NCBI RefSeq assembly: GCF_000799565.1
Contig: NZ_JUHB01000001.1
Location: forward strand, 1,054,001-1,118,000
Direction of reading: 5' to 3'
Origin: Cellulophaga sp. Hel_I_12
GTDB lineage: Bacteria; Bacteroidota; Bacteroidia; Flavobacteriales; Flavobacteriaceae
Length of the DNA stretch: 64,000 nucleotides
Positions within the stretch are counted from its first letter, which is position 1, and each line of letters opens with the position of its first letter. Positions 61,295 through 64,000 of the stretch are shown in pieces. Both the position numbers and the translations under genes were made by a program. The notes below the pieces were generated by a model, which had not been told where the DNA came from, made no database searches, and saw only the letters and a program-made list of their open reading frames with translations.

Positions 61295-63502
61295 ATGAGT
61301 AAAACTATCATAATCTCAAACAGACTACCTGTACAATTGCAAATTGATAATAAAAGCATAAAAGCAATACCAAGTGTGGGTGGTTTGGCTACGGGTATGA
61401 AATCTGTACATCAAGGAGGTGATAGTCTTTGGATTGGATGGAGTGGATTAACGGATGAAGAAATCCCGGATGGCATGTCGGGTAAAATTGATGAAGCCTT
61501 AGCTAAACACGGATCTTCAAAGGTAAATTTAACAGCCGATGAAGTTGATGGTTTTTATTATGGCTTTAGCAACCGAACCATTTGGCCTCTTTTTCATTAC
61601 TTTTTAGAATATTCGGAGTTCGAATTAGACAGTTGGGAAACCTACAAAAAAGTAAATCAAAAATTTGCTGATGCCATTGTTGCCCAAGTAAAAGAAGGCG
61701 ATATTGTTTGGGTACATGACTACCAATTAATGCTTGTACCACAGATGGTTAAAGAGAAATTACCTACTATTTCTATTGGTTTCTTTTTACATATTCCGTT
61801 TCCGTCTTATGAAATATTTAGAACTTTGCCTTGGCGTACTGAAATTTTGCAAGGTTTACTAGGGGCCGATTTAATAGGCTTCCATACCTACGATTACGAG
61901 CGGCATTTTTTAAGTTCAGTTAAGCGTTTACTTAGTTTAGAAGTTAGTTTTAATGAAATTTACTTAGAAGACCGTATCATTAAGGTGGATTCTTTCCCTA
62001 TGGGCATCGATTACAAAAAGTTTAGTGATGCAGCTAAAGCACATCAGCAAAAAACACCAGAAAAAGGTTCTGAATTACAACAGCGATTAGACGCTCATAA
62101 GGCATCGACCCCTGATGCTAAGTTTTTACTTTCAATTGATCGCTTAGATTACTCCAAGGGAATTGCAAAAAGATTGAATGCCTTTGAATACTTTTTAAAT
62201 AAATATCCGCAGTATAAGGAAAAAGTACGATTAATTATTTTGGCCGTACCTTCACGTAGTAACGTTCCCCAATACCAATTATTAAAAAGAGAAGTTGATG
62301 AATTGGTAGGTCGCATTAATGGTGAATTTTCTACGGTGAGTTGGACCCCCATATGGTATTTTTATAGGTCTATGCCCTTTGAGAATTTAATAGATTTGTA
62401 TACCTCTTCTGATATTGCCTGGCTTACCCCTATTCGCGATGGCATGAATTTGGTAGCTAAAGAATATATCGCCACAAGAACGGATAAAACGGGAGTTTTA
62501 ATTTTGAGTGAAATGGCAGGTTCAGCTAATGAAATGAACGAATCATTATTAATAAATCCGAATAATTTTGAACAAATTGCGGATGCTATTGATCAGGCTA
62601 TTAATATGCCTATTCAAGAACAGCAAGAGCGAAATGATATTCTTCAAAAAAGATTAGCCCGCTACAATGTAGAAAAATGGGCCAATGATTTTATGAATTC
62701 TTTAAAAAATCAAAAAGAAAAAAGTCACGCCTATGTCTCTAAAAATCTATCGAATGACTTACTAAATTCGGTACTTAAGGAGTATAAGAACGCTAAAAAA
62801 AGATTGCTGTTTATTGATTATGATGGTACTCTAGCGGCTTTTCATAATGATCCCCAAAAAGCAAGTCCCGATGAAGAATTATACCAGCTCTTGGATAAAA
62901 TAGCTTCCCAAAAGAACACCGTTATGTTTTTAATTAGCGGCAGGGATAAGGAAACCTTTACCAAGTGGTTTTTACCTAAAAAGTACAATATGATTGTGGA
63001 ACATGGGGTTTGGCTTTCTAAAAACGGAGATGACTTTTTTATGCTAGAAAATGTAAAAAAAGATTGGATGGAAAAAATACAGCCAGTTTTAGAGTCTTTT
63101 GTAGATAGAACACCTGGTAGCTTTATTGAAGAAAAAAATTATTCACTAGCCTGGCATTACAGAAAAACGGATCCTGATTTTGGTCAAAAAAGAGCTTCTG
63201 AGCTCAACACCGTATTAACGAGTTTAATTGCCAATGATGACTTAAGTGTGCTTAATGGCAATAAGGTAATGGAAATTAAAAGTAGTAACGTAAATAAGGG
63301 GCGTGCGGCAATGCGCATGTATGGCGAAGCTGATTACGACTTTGTTTTTGCCATTGGCGACGACTGGACCGATGAATTTATGTTTCAAGAATTACCAGAA
63401 AGTGCTGTCACTGTGAAAGTAGGACTTCAAAAAACACAAGCTAAGTACTATGTAGATGGTACCAAGGATGTGCGTACACTTTTAAAGCGTTTTGTGGAAT
63501 AA
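61295..63502 (+). CDS. otsAB: bifunctional trehalose-6-phosphate synthase / phosphatase
   Basis: 735 residues, a natural fusion. Residues 1-470 are a GT20 synthase: SNRLPVQLQ at the start, GGLATGMKSVH, WVHDYQLMLVP and LDRLDYSKGI-like SIDRLDYSKGI. Residues 500-735 are a HAD-type phosphatase with LLFIDYDGTLAAF (nucleophile Asp near 506-508) and AIGDDWTDEFMF. It makes trehalose from UDP- or ADP-glucose and glucose 6-phosphate in two steps. It is divergent from GH15 and followed by an MFS gene. Confidence 0.94.
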   Translation: MSKTIIISNRLPVQLQIDNKSIKAIPSVGGLATGMKSVHQGGDSLWIGWSGLTDEEIPDGMSGKIDEALAKHGSSKVNLTADEVDGFYYGFSNRTIWPLFHYFLEYSEFELDSWETYKKVNQKFADAIVAQVKEGDIVWVHDYQLMLVPQMVKEKLPTISIGFFLHIPFPSYEIFRTLPWRTEILQGLLGADLIGFHTYDYERHFLSSVKRLLSLEVSFNEIYLEDRIIKVDSFPMGIDYKKFSDAAKAHQQKTPEKGSELQQRLDAHKASTPDAKFLLSIDRLDYSKGIAKRLNAFEYFLNKYPQYKEKVRLIILAVPSRSNVPQYQLLKREVDELVGRINGEFSTVSWTPIWYFYRSMPFENLIDLYTSSDIAWLTPIRDGMNLVAKEYIATRTDKTGVLILSEMAGSANEMNESLLINPNNFEQIADAIDQAINMPIQEQQERNDILQKRLARYNVEKWANDFMNSLKNQKEKSHAYVSKNLSNDLLNSVLKEYKNAKKRLLFIDYDGTLAAFHNDPQKASPDEELYQLLDKIASQKNTVMFLISGRDKETFTKWFLPKKYNMIVEHGVWLSKNGDDFFMLENVKKDWMEKIQPVLESFVDRTPGSFIEEKNYSLAWHYRKTDPDFGQKRASELNTVLTSLIANDDLSVLNGNKVMEIKSSNVNKGRAAMRMYGEADYDFVFAIGDDWTDEFMFQELPESAVTVKVGLQKTQAKYYVDGTKDVRTLLKRFVE

Positions 63503-63622
63503 GTCGCTCGAGAAACCACTCAAAAAAAGTTTCGCCTACTCCAAATAGGAGGTGAATTCTAAAGAATACATTTAATTCATACCTTGCGCTCTTTTTTAAA
63601 TGAAGATTTTTTCAAAACCAAC

Positions 63623-64000
63623 TTGAAACCAAAACCACACATACTTCCTTTACTGGTTATCGCTCAATTTGCATGCACTTCACTTTGGTTTGCAGGCAAT
63701 GCCATTATCGACGATTTATCCCTCAAAATTGGTCTGACGGATGGTTCTATGAGTTATATTTTGTCTTCGGTTCAATTCGGGTTTATTACAGGAACTTTAC
63801 TTTTTGCCGCTTTGTTAATCGCAGACCGGTATTCTCCTTCTAAAGTATTTTTTATTTGTGCGATGTTTGGCGCTTTATGTAATAGTAGCTTACTCCTTGA
63901 GAACTTAACGAAAGAAATTATTTTCTTTGTACGCTTTGGTACTGGCTTTTTTCTAGCAGGAATATACCCAATTGGTATGAAAATAGCAGCGGATTATTTT
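63623..64000 (+). CDS. MFS transporter, 5' part only
   Basis: The frame starts at TTG 63623 and runs to the window edge (126 codons). The translation has three or four hydrophobic helices: ILPLLVIAQFACTSLWFAG at the start, SYILSSVQFGFITGTLLFAALL, FFICAMFGALCNSSLLL and FVRFGTGFFLAGIYPIGMK. The loop IADRYSPSK is the A-loop motif of the major facilitator superfamily between helices 2 and 3. The substrate is unknown and the C-terminus is outside the window. No ATG gives a full first helix. Confidence 0.85.
   Translation, partial: MKPKPHILPLLVIAQFACTSLWFAGNAIIDDLSLKIGLTDGSMSYILSSVQFGFITGTLLFAALLIADRYSPSKVFFICAMFGALCNSSLLLENLTKEIIFFVRFGTGFFLAGIYPIGMKIAADYF

Overview
The window reads as chromosomal DNA of a low-GC member of the Bacteroidota, most likely a marine-type Flavobacteriaceae. 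The signs are a TonB-dependent receptor, lipoproteins with Bacteroidota-style lipoboxes, tandem DUF4199 proteins beside a family 2 glycosyltransferase, a GlmU-like sugar nucleotidyltransferase of flavobacterial type, a zinc-free type B ribosomal protein L31, TAnnTTTG promoter -7 boxes, and mostly absent Shine-Dalgarno sequences. No rRNA or tRNA gene, CRISPR array, transposase or prophage gene was seen. Genus cannot be settled by reading alone.

Layout. 1-6338: the end of an S41 peptidase gene, then a cobalamin-uptake locus in which btuB (minus) lies behind a cobalamin riboswitch and a BtuF/BtuC/BtuD-like ABC transporter runs on the plus strand. 6425-13722: rmuC, a small membrane protein, an acyl-CoA thioesterase, and the oxidative pentose phosphate pathway (zwf-pgl on minus, gnd on plus, with a PqqB-like lipoprotein). 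13840-16706: a DUF4345 protein and an S9 peptidase. 16707-21137: an AT-rich accessory stretch with a lipoprotein, a DUF2158-like protein, Hsp20, then a VIT1/CCC1 transporter and a DUF6090 protein separated by long imperfect inverted repeats that resemble integron attC sites, and a membrane-bound XRE regulator. 21239-32072: a serine hydrolase, a short CarB, L34, a TPR membrane protein, a lytic transglycosylase, an alpha/beta hydrolase, a small GNAT, MtaB, the GlmU-like protein and L31. 32237-40182: three tandem DUF4199 proteins, a GT2, a phosphosugar mutase and an MsbA-like exporter, followed by an ECF sigma factor, a likely anti-sigma protein and a secreted helical protein. 40196-46450: a BNR-repeat lipoprotein, an RsmB-like methyltransferase and purL. 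46616-54568: a fatty-acid beta-oxidation regulon (acyl-CoA ligase; MarR, FadN-, FadA- and FadE-like proteins). 54690-64000: a LytS/LytTR-type two-component pair, an unknown protein, a PLP decarboxylase, a divergent GH15 / OtsAB trehalose pair and the start of an MFS transporter.

The most interesting structure is non-coding. (i) The cassette-like elements around 18566-20397 share end motifs and are placed like recombination sites, but no integrase is in view. (ii) A perfect 36-bp palindrome sits directly against the -7 box of the marR-fad operon and is the obvious MarR operator. (iii) The gaps inside the btuC/btuD, fadN/fadA and fadA/fadE gene pairs contain word-like short repeats, often arranged as inverted arms. 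One 21-nt word recurs in inverse orientation 36 kb away, which suggests a dispersed flavobacterial intergenic repeat class of unknown function. Promoters and terminators are called by eye.
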